Shown here piece after piece: positions 61,834 through 64,000 of a stretch of DNA of 64,000 bases. Both the position numbers and the translations under genes were made by a program. Below the pieces are notes generated by a model. The model did no database searches, had not been told where the DNA came from, and saw nothing but the letters and a program-made list of their open reading frames with translations. Every line of letters begins with the position of its first letter. Positions within the stretch are counted from its first letter, which is position 1. Source of the stretch: Leuctra nigra (Eukaryota > Arthropoda > Insecta > Plecoptera > Leuctridae); assembly GCA_934045905.1 (NCBI GenBank), contig OW203766.1, forward strand, positions 29,816,309 through 29,880,308, read 5' to 3'.

Positions 61834-64000
61834 TCAATCGATCTTCTTGGCCGCTGCTCCGCGGGATCTCCAGGCCACGAGCAGATTCCACGAGAAGTAG
61901 AGCGAGAAGAGGTGCACTTGGAACGCGAGCATGATGAACGCGTACCAGAGGAGTCCGTACGGATATCCCTGCAATCAGACGGTAGAATGCGTTAAAGCTA
62001 TTGGCTATAACTAATGTAGAATTAAAAATTACTTGCGGAGTGATTCAATTTTTTTCTCTCAATTCTGATTCTTAAATCCCAATAGACCACATTTTAAATT
62101 ATCTAGTTAGCTCTGCTTTTCAAAAAATTTCATATGCAGTACCGTGATCCTCATATCTATTCATGTTATTATCCATTGTTGAAAAACACTAATAGATATG
62201 AGGATCACGGAACTGCATATGAATTTTTTTGAAAAGCAGAGCTAACTAGATAATTTAAAATGTGGTCTATTAAAAAGAAACTTCACATTTTTGTACCATA
62301 GTACCTAGCTTAATTCCTGATTTTTTTTTGGTTTTAATTGGGATCTAGTTTTTATTTTTCTCTTTTAAATAACATTTTATGTCAATCATAAAATGAAAAC
62401 TTTTATCTTGCTTGCATACCTATCTTCTGAGCTCAATGTTATTTATTCACGGCTTTCTCGGGCGATGAGGCGAGATAAAAGTGGGACAAAGAGTTTTTAT
62501 TTTATATGATCCCACCCCTGCTCTCTCCTATAGAGCTTTCATGGTGCTAAGAATAACCTATCTTGCCTTAGTACTCTTTCTGTATTTTAACGCAAGCAAG
62601 AATAAGGCCATGTTTAACATTAATCAGTGGTTAATTTGCAAAATACTAAGTGGGCGGACGCTCGGCGATGTCCGGGAAACATATTTGCTTACGAAAACAA
62701 TGGTGGGTTTGGAGGGAGGGCCCCCCAACATAATGCGGGTCCGGGGTGCACAGCCCCGGGAAAATTTGGAATTTCAGGACAAAATTTGGTGCTTTTCTAC
62801 GAGATTTACACAAATTTAAGACAATTTTTCCTTCTATGAAAAATAAGTGGGCGGACGGTGTCCACCCTGAAAATAAGAGGGAGGGGACGCGTCTGCCCTC
62901 GTCTGTCCCCAAATTAACCACGGACATTAATATTATCAAGAAATATTACTGTTCCTTCCAACCAATACCCAATCTATCTCCCCAAACAAATCGGTGAAAG
63001 GGTTCAACCATAATGCTGATTAGTGACTGATTAGGTACTGTCAATAGGCATTGCAAAATCATACCTTCCAAACCATAATCTCATCAGTTTCTCCGGTGCT
63101 CAGATACTCCCACGCATCATTGAAATAATATATGGCGGCATACAGAAGTGGACCAAACCCAAACATGCCGATGCCAATCATATATCTCTTCATAGCTTTA
63201 ATTCGGTTCTTCCGTACCGCTGCGAGTCCCAAGAACGATAACAGAAGGCTGATGCACCAAATATATTCCCACCACAGCGGCTGAAAAGATTAGGAAATAT
63301 TATTTCATACAATCTTCCTGAATCACTTCAAGAGCAGTTTCTGATTTTGACACTAAGCAGTATGAGCCATTTTGTAAGTTTTCTCTAGGCCTGAATCTAG
63401 GGGATAGCACACAAGACGGCTTGTAATTTTTAAGCAATCACACAAGCCGAGATACGGTGAGACTGACAAGTGACATCTGTTCATTAATTATAAATCATCA
63501 TAGCAGGAATGTCAAAGCTCTCATTCGAATGCCTTGCTTATAATAAGGTTGTGTCAGTGACTTCTTTAATGAAAATCATCATCAGATCAATTGACGGAGT
63601 GAGGACTTTCGATTCAAACTATGTCTAGAGGTCCTAGTACTTGATGTAGGTACTGCTTAATGTGTTTACCTCTGGTACTTGGAGTTCTTCTATTTCTAAA
63701 ATAAATATGTCTAATTTGTCGAGAATGTCTGCAGATAGTTTCGCCAGCATTGTAAAGAATAGGAGGTAGTGGAAAAATATGCAATATTTTAGGCGCGATT
63801 TATTTTGAGCACTGAAACAAGACAAAATAGATATTAATGACATTTCAATTTGATCACTCAAGGGTTGCATCAAAACTTTTTTTAGCCAGGTCAAGTGCAA
63901 CATCCAGGGAAAATAGGCCTTTCACCTGATTTGATATTGAGCTGCAACACGTTGCCTGTGCGCGAAATCATTGCCATCCGTCCCAAAGATCATTGGCCCA
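61834..64000 (-). CDS. jagn: jagunal, 5' end cut by window
   Basis: Jagunal is a four-pass ER membrane protein needed for ER organisation and vesicle traffic, known in Drosophila oocytes and as JAGN1 in vertebrates. Exons 64000-63926 (partial), 63811-63670, 63280-63065 and 61968-61834 join in phase to 188 visible residues. Diagnostic segments: GTDGNDFAHRQRVAAQYQ near the N-terminus, AQNKSRLKYCIFFHYLLFFT, LDKLDIFILEIEELQVPE, PLWWEYIWCISLLLSFLGL, YMIGIGMFGFGPLLYAAIYY, and GYPYGLLWYAFIMLAFQVH. Four hydrophobic segments fit the known topology. Only the first few residues lie beyond the window. The C-terminus ends RGAAAKKID, close to the family's KK-type ER signal but with ID after it. It converges on katanin copy 3. 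Confidence 0.93.
62081..62271. mobile_element. 191-bp near-perfect palindromic MITE in the last jagunal intron
   Basis: Two 81-bp arms (62081-62161 and 62191-62271) differ at about two positions and are separated by 29 bp. The arm starts AATAGACCACATTTTAAATT. There is no ORF; target duplication unclear. Confidence 0.85.

Noticed and set aside
62481..62997. Overlapping frames of 70-112 codons in the last jagunal intron
   Set aside because: No domain; they overlap in several frames and both strands and lie between well-defined jagunal exons.

Overview
The window is eukaryotic and almost certainly from an insect. It shows spliced genes with GT-AG introns, a jagunal gene and katanin p60 genes, an AT-rich background, and a very dense load of DNA transposons (Harbinger, hAT, TTAA-type, mariner-like MITEs, Helitron ends) plus degraded Jockey, gypsy and other LINE fragments. 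The insect order cannot be fixed from sequence alone; a hemipteran is one possibility.

Layout. 0.3-4.0 kb and 6.0-11.3 kb (+ strand) hold two tandem katanin p60-like AAA ATPase genes with partly fused AAA exons and unrelated linkers. 13.0-14.3 kb (- strand) holds the C-terminal half of UTP6, a small-subunit processome protein, with no 5' half visible. 14.3-20.9 kb is repeat-dominated. 20.99-38.02 kb is one Harbinger-type transposon: similar terminal sequences, a four-exon HARBI1-like transposase on + and a four-exon Myb/SANT protein on -, convergent, with nested Jockey and gypsy debris. Its 7.7-kb middle occurs twice, apparently base-identical, either side of exactly 200 N, so it is probably one 9.1-kb element falsely duplicated by assembly. 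40.7-42.3 kb is a decayed katanin fragment that keeps intron and 3' flank. 44.98-60.0 kb (+) is a third katanin gene, the most conserved one, with several candidate alternative 5' exons that all join the same downstream exon in phase. 61.8-64.0 kb (-) is jagunal, cut by the window end.

How it fits together. The main host theme is local amplification of a microtubule-severing ATPase: one conserved multi-exon gene, two diverged copies missing the same three neighbouring introns, and one pseudogene fragment. The AAA exons of copies 1 and 2 are far more alike than the rest of those genes, which suggests gene conversion. The most unusual structure is at 46.6-47.5 kb: one candidate katanin exon has a four-unit repeat multiplying its splice acceptor on one side and a five-unit repeat multiplying its splice donor on the other.
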